This document shows, piece after piece, positions 44,955-57,100 of a stretch of DNA of 64,000 nt (the first letter of the stretch is position 1; the number at the start of each line of letters is the position of its first letter). Both the position numbers and the translations under genes were made by a program. Below the pieces are notes generated by a model. It was not told where the DNA came from and ran no database searches. It was given only the letters and a program-made list of their open reading frames with translations. This DNA is from Neostapfia colusana (taxonomy: Eukaryota; Streptophyta; Magnoliopsida; Poales; Poaceae), in contig JASWHV010000003.1 in assembly GCA_030760725.1 (NCBI GenBank), positions 110,640,153 through 110,704,152 on the forward strand, read 5' to 3'.

Positions 44955-46905
44955 CGCCGGCATCGTCCCGTTTTTCCCCCACGGTCGACTGTTTTTCTTC
45001 TCGGTGAGAACCGAAGCTCCGATCACCGTTTTCTCTCGATCCCTGCTCGGATTTTCCGATCTAATGCACCGATCGTGTTCCACCGCCTCCGGGGAATCAC
45101 ACAGGTGCAGAAGACTCGGTGGTTTGTGCTCTAGGCACAGCTCCGACGAGCACCGCAGCGATTCCATCTCGGACCTCATCGCCGACCGTCTTCCAGGACC
45201 TCCGAGCTCAAGAAAACCCCGAGGTGAGATCCCCGACCTCCCTCCACCGATCTATGCCATAAAATCCCAGTTTTAGGAAGAATAGACGAAGATCCAAAGT
45301 TTTTCGGCGAGATCGCCGCCTCCTGCCGCCGCGCGCCGCCGGGCAGCACCGCCCGCGCACGGTCAGAGCGACGTGGCCGCTTATGCGCCGTCTATTTTAA
45401 ATCGCACGGTAGAATTAAAACCCGCGCGTACCGGTTCGTCGATCTAATCTCAGCCATCTATGTTAAATCGGACGGTCCACATCAGCCCCGCGTTATAAAG
45501 GCCGGGATTCTTACGCGCTACCCCCTGGGGATCTCGGAAAACACGAGCTAGCCTCGGAAACTTCTGATCTAGCCCCTGGAACTTCAGAAATTCATGTAAA
45601 TTCATTTAAAAATCAATTTTAGCCCCTGGACTTAATAAAAATTAGGAAAACCCCTCTGTTATGTGTAGTTAGACCCCTGGAAATTTATGAAATAATATAA
45701 TAGACCCTGTAGTGGGGTGAGTTTACCTTTTTAACCCTATATGATATTAAATTTAGGAATTTGAATATGTGATTAGGATTTAAAATTTAAAAGGTGAGAC
45801 AAACACATTGTAAATTCAAATTTAAACTCTCCTAGCACTTGGAAAACTTTAGAATGAGTTAAAAGTAGATTTTAAGTTGAAATGAATCTGTTTAATTAAT
45901 TGTTCACATTTATTAGTTATAGGGACACATTTTTAGGTTAGGAAATAATTCTGAAAATTAGTAAAATAAATTTAAATTAGTTCACATCAGAGGAGAAGTT
46001 CCAAAATATATTATTTAATATTTTAGATCAAAACCTATTCTGTTTAGATGATATGCCCTACTATTTAATATTAAAACTCACTTTTAGGCATAGGAAATAA
46101 ATCTGGAAAATATAGGAAAATAGGTATGCATAACTAGAAAATGATAAATAAAGTCTCCAAATCCAAAGACTTCAGTTTAGGATTGGTAGAAGATCTGAGA
46201 ACCCAATTGAAGTAGGAAATTACCTTCCATGCAAACTTGGTAGCTAAAGAGTGTGTTAGAGAATTTGTTTAAATTGGAAATTCATATATAGTGTGCAAAT
46301 AGAAATCTGAATACAAAAGTTAGAAATAATATACATATGTTTAAAAGTGCATGTAGGCTAAAAATCAACATATCTAGAGTAACCACAACACTTAGAAATG
46401 TGAATCACTATCATATGTATGTATGTGCGGAGTGAAAGTATGAACTATGTCTTATGGATTGTTGTTTTCTTTTGCTATGTGTGTTGGCATGAGTAGAACC
46501 TGCCCCAGAGCAAGTTCTTCCCTTCCAAGATCAGGACTATCCATTCCAGAGCAGCAGGAAGAAGGAAAGTGTCCTTGACCACTTTGATCCTATGCTAGGT
46601 TGTGTAGATAGAATTATTTGCATTGTCAATTGAAATATGAAACCCATGCTAGAAAGTTTCCCTACAATTGCATTACCTTGTTTCCTTGTAGCTTGGGTTG
46701 GGATTTATTTTATCGTATCATTTATTTATATGCTATGCTTAGCCATGCTTAGAATGGGATTAATTGGGATATTAGATCATCAATTTATTTACCTTACTCT
46801 TGAATGAGATGTTATGAGTTATGTAGAGGTAGGGATCAAGGCAAGTTGGATGATTTGGTTGGTGCTGTGTGCACGAGACTCGGGTTTGTGTTTAGTACTT
46901 GCCTG

Positions 46906-46910
46906 GATCC
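46906..46910. repeat. Target-site duplication of element F, left copy
   Basis: GATCC, repeated at 62647-62651. Confidence 0.93.
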
Positions 46911-47734
46911 TGTAACACCCCAAAATCCTGTTAAGAGGGGAATTTAAAATTTTTTGGACGTATTGCATGGGCTGCAGAAATTCAAATTTAGTTGGAATTC
47001 AAATTCAAACCAGAAAAGAAATGGAAAAAGAAAAAGAAAAACAGAAAAAAACCGGCCAGTGGGCCGAAACCCACCAGCCGGCCCACCCCACCCCGCACCA
47101 GCCCACAGCCGCGCGCCCCGTTCCCATTCTAGCTGACGTGTGGGGCCCGCCATCCTTCTTCCTCCTCGCGCCCGCGCTTGGCCGGCCGGGACTCTTCTCT
47201 CCTACGAATCAAAACCGCCCCGGATACTCGCGTATCCCAACCGAATTTCGGTTCTGGACACGCAAACTCGATCACAATCGAACGCCGCCCTTCCCCGGCT
47301 ATATAAACATCGGCATCTTCCCGATTTCCACCCACGATCAGCCGCTTTTCCTTCCGGTGAGAACCCTAGTTTCTCCAGCCAATTTTGCTCGATCTTCGCT
47401 CGGGATTTCTGATCTAACGCGCTGGTCTTGATCCACCGCCTCCGGGGAATCATGCAGGTGCAGAAAACTCGGTAGTTTGCGCTTCAAACACAGCGCCGAC
47501 GAGCCTCGCCGTGAATTCACCTCAGACCTCGTCGCCGACCGCTTTCCAGGACCTCCGAGCTCAAGAAAAACCCCGAGGTGAGATCCCCGACGTCCCCTCT
47601 ACCGATCTATGCCATGAAATCCCAGTTTTAGGAAGAATTGACGAAGATCCGAAGTTTTCCGGCGAGATCGCCGCCTTCCGCCGCCGCGCGCCGCCGGACA
47701 GCACCGCCCGCGCACGGTCAGGGCGACGTGGCCG
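46911..47734 (+). repeat. Element F 5' LTR fragment (about 825 bp)
   Basis: Very close to the start of the 3' LTR at 49606, including TATATAAA at 47300-47307. It ends inside the word GCTTATGCG, where pol sequence takes over. Confidence 0.9.
47300..47307 (+). promoter_or_regulatory. TATA box of element F 5' LTR
   Basis: TATATAAACATCGG; it could drive a transcript of the fused ORF downstream. Confidence 0.55.
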
Positions 47735-49560
47735 CTTATGCGTCCCGGCAGCTCCGGAAGCACGAGAAGAACTATCCTACACATGACCTAGAACTAGCCG
47801 CAGTGGTACACGCATTGAAACTTTGGCGGCACTACTTGATGGGGAAGAGGACAGAGATATATACGGATCATAAGAGTTTAAAGTACATTTTCACCAAGCC
47901 AGATCTCAACCTCAGACAAAGGAGATGGTTAGAGCTAATCAATGACTTTGATGTGGGCATCAACTATCATCCTGGAAAAGCAAACGTCATGGCAGATGCT
48001 TTAAGTCGGAAAGTGCAGGTCAATAAGTTGAGCTTGAAGGACATGCCTGCCAAATTGAAGAACGAGGTTATAAGGCTCAATCTATGCCTGGTGAATAGTG
48101 GTGAAGCCATCGCCATGGAAGTGGACTCCACATTAGAGCAAGACATACGTGATGGTCAAAAGAATGATGAGAAGATACAAGAAATCCGACAACTCATCAA
48201 GGATAATATAGCCCCTGCTTTCAGAGAGGACGAACAAGGTACGGTGTGGCACGGGAAAAGAATCTGTGTGCCTGAAGTGAAGGAGATCCGCGAATTGATT
48301 TTGAAGGAGGATCATGATTCCGACTATTCCATTCATCCTGGGAGTATGAAGATGTACCAGGACCTCAAGAGCAGGTATTGGTGGTATGGCATGAAGCGAG
48401 ATGTCGCGGAACATGTTGCCCTATGTGACACATGTCAGTTGGTGAAAGCAGAACATCAACGACCCGTGGGATTATTGCAACCACTCAAAGTGCCTGAATG
48501 GAAATGGGAAGAAATTGGTATGGATTTCATAGTGGGACTGCCTAGGACCCAATCAGGATATGATTCGATATGGGTCATCGTCGACAGGCTAACCAAGGTA
48601 GCTCATTTCATCCCCGTGAAAGAAAGCTACGGCGGATCCAAATTGGCGGAGTTGTACATGTCAAGGATTGTGTGTTACCATGGAGTGCCCAAGAAGATAG
48701 TGTCGGATCGAGGGACACAGTTCACCTCAAGGTTCTGGCAAAAGTTGCACGAAACCATGGGAACCCATCTGAATTTTAGCTCTGCCTATCATCCCCAAAC
48801 TGGCGGGCAGATGGAAAGAACCAATCAGATTCTTGAGGATATGCTGAGAGCGTGTGCACTAAAAAACAAACGGAGTTGGGATAAGAACTTACCGTGTGCG
48901 GAGTTCTCCTATAACAACAGCTATTAGGCTAGTATGAAGATGTCGCCGTTTGAAGCTTTGTATGGGAGGAAGTGCAGAACTCCCCTATTTTGGAACCAAA
49001 CGGGGGAAAGTAAAGTGTTTGGTCCCGAAGTACTACAAGAAGCCGAGGCGAAAGTGAGGGAAATCCGCAACAACTTGAGGATAGCACAAACACGACAAAA
49101 GAGCTATGCCGATGTATGGAGAAGAGAGCTCGTTTTCAACGTGGGGGACTATGTCTACCTCAAGGTGTCCCCTATCCGAGGACTTCGCCGGTTCAAGGTG
49201 AAAGGGAAGCTATCGCCTCGATACATTGGACCCTATCAAGATCTGGAGAGGAAAGGCAAAGTGGCGTATCAACTAGGATTACCGGCTCGCCTATCGGATG
49301 AGCATGACGTATTCCATGTGTCCCAGCTCAAGAAATGTCTGAGAACACCTGAAGAGGTTTTACCCATGAACGAGGTTGACGTAGCTGAGGATTTGTCTTA
49401 TGCCGAGCAACCATCCAATATCTTGGAGACAATGGAACGCCTCACAAGAAATAAAAGAATCCGGATGTGCAAGGTGCAGTGGAAGCATCACTCGGAAGTG
49501 GAGGCCACATGGGAGCGAGAAGACGAACTTAAGGCACAGTTTCCGGAATTGTTTTCTTAG
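47638..49560 (+). pseudogene. Element F pol remnant: RNase H, integrase and chromodomain-like tail, fused to LTR sequence
   Basis: An LTR-derived stretch (47638-47734) runs in frame into RNase H (YASRQLRKHEKN, LRQRRWLELINDFDVGINYHPGK, NVMADALSRK). Integrase follows: zinc part DYSIHPGSMKMYQ and CDTCQ; catalytic parts GMDFIVGLP, IVSDRGTQFTS, GGQMERTNQILEDML. A TAG at 48925-48927 (expected Gln) stops it after NNSY. The frame resumes at ASMKMSPFEALYGRKC, then VYLKVSPIRGLRRF, and ends with a chromodomain-like tail (IRMCKVQWKHH, EVEATWEREDELKAQFPELF) at 49560. This tail type marks chromoviruses. With RT missing, it depends on other elements to move. Confidence 0.92.
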
Positions 49561-49591
49561 AACCACCAATATCGAGGACGAGATTTCTTTT

Positions 49592-49599
49592 AAGGGGGG
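49592..49599 (+). other. Polypurine tract of element F
   Basis: AAGGGGGG, six bases before the 3' LTR (TGTAACACC at 49606). Confidence 0.85.
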
Positions 49600-49995
49600 T
49601 AGAGCTGTAACACCCCAAAATCCTGTTAAGAGGGGAATTCAAAATTTTTTGGATGTATTGCATGGGCTGCAGAAATTCAAATTTAGTTGGAATTCAAATT
49701 CAAACCAGAAAAGAAATGGAAAAAGAAAAAGCAAAACAGAAAAAAACCGGCCAGTGGGCCGAAACCCACCAGCCGGCCCACCCCACCCCGCGCCAGCCCA
49801 CAGCCGCGCGCCCCGTTCCCTTTCTCGCTGACGTGTGGGGCCCGCCATCCTTCTTCCTCCTCGCGCCCGCGCTCGGCCGGCCGGGACTCTTCTCTCCTCC
49901 GAATCAAAATCGCCCCGGATACTCGCGTATCCCAGCCGAATTTCGGTTCTGGACGACGCAAACTCGATCACAACCGAACGCCGCCCTTCCCCGGC

Positions 49996-50003
49996 TATAT
50001 AAA
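49996..50003 (+). promoter_or_regulatory. TATA box of element F 3' LTR
   Basis: TATATAAACATCGG, identical to that in the 5' fragment. Confidence 0.55.
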
Positions 50004-51175
50004 CATCGGCATCTTCCCGATTTCCACCCACGATCAGCCGCTTTTCCTTCCGGTGAGAACCCGAGTTTCTCTGGCCAATTTTGCTCGATCTTCGCTCGAG
50101 ATTTCTGATCTAACGCGTTTGTCTTGATCCACCACCTCTGGGGAATCAAACAGGTGCAGAAAACTCGGTGGTTTGCGCTTCAAACACAGTGCCAATGAGC
50201 CTCGCTGTGAATTCACCTCGGACCTCATCGCCGACCGCTTTCCAGGACCTCCGAGCTCAAGAAAAACCCCGAGGTGAGATCCCCGACGTCCCCTCTACCG
50301 ATCTATGCCATGAAATCCCAGTTTTAGGAAGAATTGACGAAGATCCAAAGTTTTCCGGCGAGATCGCCGCCTTCCGCCGCCGCGCGCCGCCGGACAGCGC
50401 CGCCCGCGCACGGTCAGGGCGACGTGGCCGCTTGTGCGCCGTCTATTTTAAATCGCGCGGTAGAATTTAAATCCCCGCGTACCGGTTCGACGTTATAATC
50501 TCAGCCGTCTGTTTTAAATCGGACGGTCCACGTCAGCCCCACATTATAAAGTCGGGATTCTTACGCGCTACCCCCTGGGGTTCTCGGAAAATACGAGCTA
50601 GCCCCGGAAACTTCTGATCTAGCCCCTGGAACTTCAGAAATTCATGTAAATTCAATTAAAAATCAGTTTTAGCCCCTGGACTAAATAAAAATTAGCAATA
50701 ACCCTCTGTTATGTGTAGTTAGACCCCTGGAAATTTATAAAATAATATAATAGACCCTTTGATGGGTAAGTTTGCCTTTTAATCTTATATAATATTAAAT
50801 TTAGGAATTTGACTATGTAATTAAGATTTAAATTTAAAAAGGGTGAGGCACACACATTGTAAATTCAAGCTTAAACCCTACTAACAATTGGGAAGCTTTA
50901 GAATGAGCTAAAAATAAATTTTAGGCTGAAATGAAATCTGTTTGGGTGTGTTCATGTTTATTAGATATAGAAACACATTTTTAGGCTAGGAAATAATTCT
51001 GAAAATTGGTAAAATAAATGTAAAATAGTTCACATCAGAGGAGAAGTTCAAAAATATATTATTTAATATTTTAGGTCAGAACCTATTCTGTTTAGATGAC
51101 GTGTCTTATTATTTTCATAATAAAGCTCACAACTAGGTATAGAAAGTAAATCTTAAAATATAGGAAAATAGGTAT

Positions 51176-51178
51176 ACA
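51176..51178. repeat. CACTA target-site duplication, left copy
   Basis: ACA; the right copy is 60824-60826. The uninterrupted LTR would read GGTATACATAACTAG, as in E and G (GGTATGCATAA-TAG). Confidence 0.92.
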
Positions 51179-51194
51179 CACTACAGGAAAAACG

Positions 51195-51720
51195 ATCATA
51201 GACGACGGCCATATTTATTGACGACGGGGCCGTCGTCTTTAATGTTATTGACGACGGCTAGATAAAGCCGTCGTCAATAACTCAGTTATTGACGACGGCT
51301 AGACGAGAACCGTCGTCAATAAATTATTGACGACGGTGCCCGTCGTCTTTAACTAAATTCAGGCCCACCCGAGGAGTTATTGACGACGGTTGAACGAGAA
51401 CCGTCGTCAATAAATTATTGACGACGGTGCCCGTCGTCTTTAACTAAATTCGGGCCCACCCGAGGAGTTATTGACGACGGTGACCTAGTACCGTAGTCAA
51501 CAAGGACCTTATTGACGACAGTTTCATAGCACCGTCGTCAATAACTTAGTTATTGACGACGGCTAGACGAGCACCGTCGTCAATAAATTATTGACGACGG
51601 CGGCCGTCGTCTTTAACTTAACTCGGGTCCACCCGAGGAGTTATTGACGACGGTGACCTAGCACCGTCGTCAACAAGGCCTTATTGACGACAGTTTCATA
51701 GCACCGTCGTCAATAATGGG
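51195..51720. repeat. CACTA left subterminal repeats
   Basis: More than 15 copies of GACGACGG/CCGTCGTC, mostly in the longer form TTATTGACGACGG, arranged as facing pairs. A longer unit with GGCCCACCCGAGGAGTTATT recurs (about 51360, 51450, 51625). In En/Spm elements such motifs bind the TNPA protein; that role is inferred here. Confidence 0.92.
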
Positions 51721-51739
51721 ACATATAACCCGTGCGCGA

Positions 51740-52020
51740 GCCGGGAGGCGGCCAGTGCCGCCTCCCGACTCACGCAGGACCTCTCGTCGCCGCCGCCCTT
51801 CCCCCCGCCGCCGCCGCCCGTCCCCGCCGCCGCCGCCGCCGCCCGTCCCCGCCGCCGCCGCCGCCGCCCGTCTCGGGCCCGAGGTAAATCTCCCTCCCCC
51901 TCCCCCTCCGGCCTCGCCGCCGCCCTTCCCCCCGCCGCCGCCGCCCGTCCCCGCCGCCGCCGTCGCCGCCCGTCTCTGGCCCGAGGTAAATCTCCCTACC
52001 CCTCCCCCTCCGGCCTCCCA
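51740..52020 (+). repeat. CCG-rich leader with a tandem duplication carrying two splice donors
   Basis: CGCCGCCGCC-rich DNA with about 100 bp duplicated. Each copy ends GGCCCGAG|GTAAATCTCCCT, so two donor sites (51884 and 51986) are available. It is probably the non-coding first exon of the TNP2 transcript. Confidence 0.6.
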
Positions 52021-53149
52021 TATACTATATACTGTATTCATGTTACGCACACACGAAATATTTTGATGCTGTGCCTAGAAATATCAAATATATAAGTTTA
52101 TACAGACTGCCATTACTATCGTCAATTGATAGCCTATATAAGCCTTTTATAGATGCATCCATATAGCTAGCTAGCTGTTACTATACAAGCATGATGTGGA
52201 CACAAGCTAATTAATTAAAAGGACATGTTGACAGAGTACATGCATTTGCATATAAGATGGTACACACCGTGAAAGGCCGAGAGGAGCAGAGGGAATGCAG
52301 ATGCCTACTAGCTCATTCTGGCCATGCATGCGCCCATGCAGCTATAGATAGCGCACTGAAAAGAGAGGAGAGGGAAGGCTATACAGGATCGATGCAGCTC
52401 TGTGTGCTTCGCTTCTCTAGCTTTTATCTTCTGTTTCCGGAGACCTGGCGTCCCTGTATCGCGGCCCGCCCGATGCAGCTTCTTCTCCCCCATCACTGGC
52501 CAAGAAAAGGCGCTGCATACTTTCATTAAATCCTCACCTGCAACTTTCTCTGTGCTGCATGCTTGTTGCATCGCCAGCTTGTCGATCACCACTCCATATA
52601 TGCAGACATTTGTTTGCGGCAGCCGGGCCTATATGGATCCACACATCTCTGCTACCTACCTAGCTGCGCCGATGATCGAGGACTTAACCCACCAGCAGGT
52701 CGTTTAACGACTGATCCATCGCTTCAACTACTCAAGACTGCGCAGCATTAGTCGAAGACAAACAGAGAATAGACTCGCTGTGACACTGTCAACGCGCATG
52801 CAAAGCATATACATGCATGCGCGTGCCTGCTACCTCAATATGCATGCCGGCCCTGATCTTCATGCATGGTAACGCCGCCGCCCTCTTTGATCGATGTACA
52901 CCCCAAAATTGTCATCTCTGTGATAGGCATACTTAAAAAAGATTTGAAAATCTGCACGACGCACGTACGGCCGGGGACAGTCGCGTCGGCACAGTGCATC
53001 TAGACCAGAGTGCCGATCGAACAATCAGATCACGATCTAAACAGATCCGATATATCACAGTAACTTTTTAAGGCACAGGAATAGCACAAATGATACTGTG
53101 CCTAGAACACATCCTAAATATGAGCATTTCAGGATGGCATGACATCATA

Positions 53150-53241
53150 GTTATTAAGGCGGTAAGGCGACATAAGGCGACCTACCCCTTTTTACCTTTT
53201 AAGCGATAAGGCATAAGGCGAGGCAACACCTTAGTAATATG
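53150..53241. repeat. Possible short MITE or repeat patch (TAAGGCG words)
   Basis: GTTATTAAGGCGG at the left and CCTTAGTAATATG at the right form imperfect inverted ends; ATAAGGCGA recurs inside. It resembles termini of some plant hAT-type elements, but I cannot confirm a target duplication. Confidence 0.35.
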
Positions 53242-53869
53242 CTTCCATTGCCCCTGGTCTTTTTAACATGGTTCTCCACGCCGCGCCCCGAGCCCCGCCC
53301 TGCTGTGCCGCCCGGCCCCGCCCCAAGCCCCACCCTGCCGCGCCGTCCGACCTTAGTTGATTAATTGTTTAATTAGTATTGTAATTGATTATTGTTTAAT
53401 TAATACTTTGATTGATTGTGTGATTAGTTACTATATGTAAATAAATGGGTTTCGGCCCGGTCCGGCCTGACACGACCCATTTAGGGTCTGTCACGGCTCA
53501 TTTAGTGGTAATGTATTAGTCGACACAGGCACGGAGGACGGCAAGCTCCCGCGCGTGGACGGCGGGCCCCAACGGTGGGGTTTCATCTTTGAACCACTTA
53601 CAACGGGGTATAACGTACGATGGCTAACCCTAAAGGCGTCGTAAGATAATGGCAGGCCCCAACGGGGCATAACTTAGGACGGCTGACCCACTTCTTTGTC
53701 TCTCCTTTTTTCCTTCTCTCTCGTTCTTTCCTCTCTCTCTTTTAAATGACTCAAAAACGAAAGATTGACGTAAACCTATACAACATGCGTCACCCGTTTC
53801 GAATGGGCCCGTCTCACATGTGTTGCGCATGTGAGGCGTGTACGTTCGGAATTGTCCCTTTTTGGACAG

Positions 53870-54072
53870 CCTGGGAGTGACCGAGGGGGCGTGGCATGTG
53901 ATGAAACGCGGGTTTAGATCTAGACGAGATTTCGACGGCATAACCCTGTTGTTCTCTGCTGCACCATTTTCGGGCGTGCAGTGGAGAACAGCGGGGTTAT
54001 GCTGCCGAAATTTCGTTCGGATCCATACCACGCGTCTCGTCGTGAGCACGCTCCGCTCGATCACTCTTGGGT
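53870..54072. repeat. Long imperfect inverted repeat (hairpin), arms about 95 nt, loop 10 nt
   Basis: The left arm (53870-53964) and the reverse complement of the right arm (53975-54072) align along their whole length with about one gap. Shared blocks include AGTGA-CGAG, ACGCG, ATTTCG and TAACCC, and GTTCTC then CTGCAC next to the loop (53965-53974). Many mismatches are C/T or A/G, which would still pair as G.U in RNA. It lies 100 bp before the TNP2 ATG. Confidence 0.8.
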
Positions 54073-54170
54073 GGGTTTAGGACCTATCCTTTCCAATAGA
54101 TGTAGGGCCGTGACATAAATAAATTATAAAGTAACTATAATTTCCTTGACATTAAACTGCAGATTCAAAC

Positions 54171-57100
54171 ATGGGTGAGGATCGTAGTTGGATGTATACC
54201 GGTTGGAAGAACAGTTCTGGTGGTCACTCGGATGAGTGGTTCGCAAAGACAGATGCTTTTGTAGATCGAGCGTTTTCATTGTCAAAGATCGATAAGGTGC
54301 GGTGCCCATGTACGAAATGTCAAGGTGCAAAGTGTTGGGACAAAGTGAATTTGGCGTTTCACTTATGTCGATACGGTTTCATGCAAGATTATGAGGTGTG
54401 GACCTTTCATGGTGAGACATCTTCTCAACCCTTACAAGTTTCAGATGAGGATGACAACACGGGGGTCGATAGGATGGACGAGATGCTTGATGCTATAAAT
54501 CCTGAATTGATGGAGGATCCTCCTCCAACGGAGGTTGAAGCGTTTTTCACGCTTCTCAAAGCTTCAGAAGAGCCGTTGCATGAACACACCGAAGTGACGC
54601 TCCTTACTTTCATGACTAGATTTATGGCCATTAAGTCTAAGTATTTCTTCTCCAATAACTGCTACAACGATCTTATCAAATTGATCAGCGATATCCTTCC
54701 ACAACCACATAAAGTGCCTAAAGATATGTATCAGTCTAAGAAGTTGATTTCTGGTCTAGGTATGAAATATGAGAAGATTGATATGTGTCTAGACAATTGC
54801 ATGCTTTTTTGGAGAGAGCATGCCAACGAGAACAAGTGCTTAAAATGTGGTAAAGCGAGATTTGTCGAAGTTGTTAATGACGACGGTTCAAAAGTAATGA
54901 CTCAAGTCGCACGGAAGCAGCTTCGCTACTTGCCTGTCACACCTAGGTTCAAGCGTTTGTTTCTATCTAAAAAAACTGCTAGACACATGAGGTGGCATAA
55001 AGAAGGTGTACGTGAGAACAACAGCATGATGGTGCACCCGTCGGACGGTGAGGCATGGAAGGCGCTTGACCACTTCGATCTAGATTTCGCCAATGACGCG
55101 AGAAATATTCGCTTTGGGTTGGCGACAGATGGCTTCTCACCGTTTAGTACAAACGCCACACCATACTCATGTTGGCCCGTGTTCGCTATTCCGTACAACT
55201 TACCACCATCGCTTTGTATGAAGTATGAGTTCATGTTCCTATGCCTTATTGTACCTGGACCGGATCATCCTGGTTCACGACTGAACGTGATGATGCAGCC
55301 ATTGATTGAAGAGTTCAAAATGTTATGGACAGGAGTCGAAGCGTACGACTGTTATAGAAAACAGAAATTCAACCTTCGAGCTGCGTACTTGTGGTCTATT
55401 CATGATTTTCCAGCTTACGGCATGTTTTCTGGCTGGAGCACTCATGGTCGATTGACATGTCCAATATGTGCTTCGGACACGGATTGTTTTCGTCTAATTC
55501 ATGGTGGCAAGATATGCTACTTTGATTGTCATAGACGTTGGTTACCGCCAAATCACGTGTTTAGGCAACAGAGAAATGCCTTCAGGAAGGGTACCATTGT
55601 AAAAAAGGGACCACCACAACGTCTGAACGGGTCGGAAATTGTTAAACAGCTCAATAATCTAGTGCCAGATGAAGGTCGTCCTGGATATTTTGTTGGTTAC
55701 GGAGAGGATCACAATTGGACTCATATATGTGCACTATGGGAGTTACCGTATATGAAGTCTTTAATTCTAATGCATAACATTGATGTCATGCACCAGGAAC
55801 GTAACATGGGCGAATGCATCATAAGCACGTGCTTGGATATGACGGGAAAAACAAAAGACAATATAAAAGCTCGGAAGGATTTGGCAGAGGTTTGTAACCG
55901 ACCAAGTCTTGAGCTCTCCGAAGCTGGTGGCAAACCACGAGCTTGTTTCTGCCTTCGACCAAAAGAAAAGAAAGAAGTCTTCAAGTGGTTGAAACAGTTG
56001 AAGTTCCCAGACGGTTATGCTGCTAGCCTGAGAAGAGCCGTTAATGTTAAGACTGGAAATCTTACTGGTTTGAAGAGCCATGATTATCACATAATCATGG
56101 AAAGACTTCTGCCGGTTATGTTTCGAGGCTATCTTGACGATGAGGTTTGGAAAGTGTTAGCCGAGCTTAGCTATTTTTATAGACAGCTTTGTGCTAAAGA
56201 AATCAAAAGGGAGATGATGGAGAAGTTGGAAAAAGAGATACCCGTGCTTTTATGTAAGATGGAAAAAGTATTTCCTCCAGGGTTCTTCAATCCAATGCAA
56301 CACCTTCTAATCCATCTTCCATATGAAGCTAAAGTAGGTGGCCCTGTTCAATATAGGTGGATGTACCACATTGAAAGAGCACTTAGATGTCTAAAACCGA
56401 TGGTTCGTAATAGGGCAAGGGTTGAAGGATGCATCGCCGAAGCATTTACACTTCAGGAGATAGGATACTTTTCAAGTGTCTACTTTGCAGAAGAACACAA
56501 TATTAATGCATCGTGTTACGGTATAATATGGCTGAAGCAACCTCTTGTAGCGAACTCTCACTTTTTCAAACGAGAGGCACCACTGTTGGTAGTGGCACGA
56601 TCTATGATGCTTCAGCAGATGAAAAGACAGCTGCTTTGTTATACATGTACGCTAACATAGATGGGATGGACAATTTTTTTCAGTAAGTGGTTGTTCAACA
56701 TCTATACAAATTTGTGTGGTGTGTTATACATCTACACCAATAATTCTTTTTTGTCCTGATTTAGTGAGTTCGATCGACAAAATTGGAAGTCTAAGCAGCA
56801 ACCTACTAGCAAGCAAATACAAACAATGCGACACTATGGAGTAAATGGAGGACCTAACTTCCAAACGTGGTTTCGAAATCATGTAACGTTTTCCTTGTCT
56901 TGTTCCTCTTATTAATTATGTTCATAGCATAAAATAGTCTTCTTACTTCATATGTTGGACAGTGCAAGACACAAGTCGGTGTTCATGAAGATTTGCGACA
57001 ACTGTCCAACGGATCCATTAAAGTTAAACTCTTCGGTCGATATGATGTCAATGGGTTCCGATTCCGTTCAACTCAATTTGAAGCTCAACGTCCTTTAAGG

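Larger units (their letters stand above)
44552..46910 (+). repeat. Element G 5' LTR, left part
   Basis: Starts TGTAACACCCCAAAACC, with TATATAAA at 44947-44954. It breaks off at GCCTGGATCC and continues at 62652. Confidence 0.92.
52021..54162. other. Predicted 5'-UTR intron of TNP2, without a recognisable gene
   Basis: It runs from the donors above to the acceptor TTAAACTGCAG (54161-54162), eight bases before the TNP2 ATG. Short ORFs in 52250-52750 lack any family feature. Inside are a MITE-like patch (53150-53241), a C-rich patch (53270-53350) and a long hairpin (53870-54072). Confidence 0.5.

Noticed and set aside
46911..47734. Reading the F left LTR piece as a solo LTR or separate element
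   Set aside because: GATCC flanks 46906-46910 and 62647-62651, and the piece matches the LTR at 49606, so both belong to one element.
52257..52751. Overlapping short ORFs that might be a host gene fragment carried by the CACTA element
   Set aside because: No domain, biased composition or splice pattern supports coding; they lie in the predicted 5'-UTR intron.
53630..54064. 144-codon minus-strand frame upstream of TNP2
   Set aside because: It runs through the hairpin and has no family match; openness there is explained by the inverted repeat.
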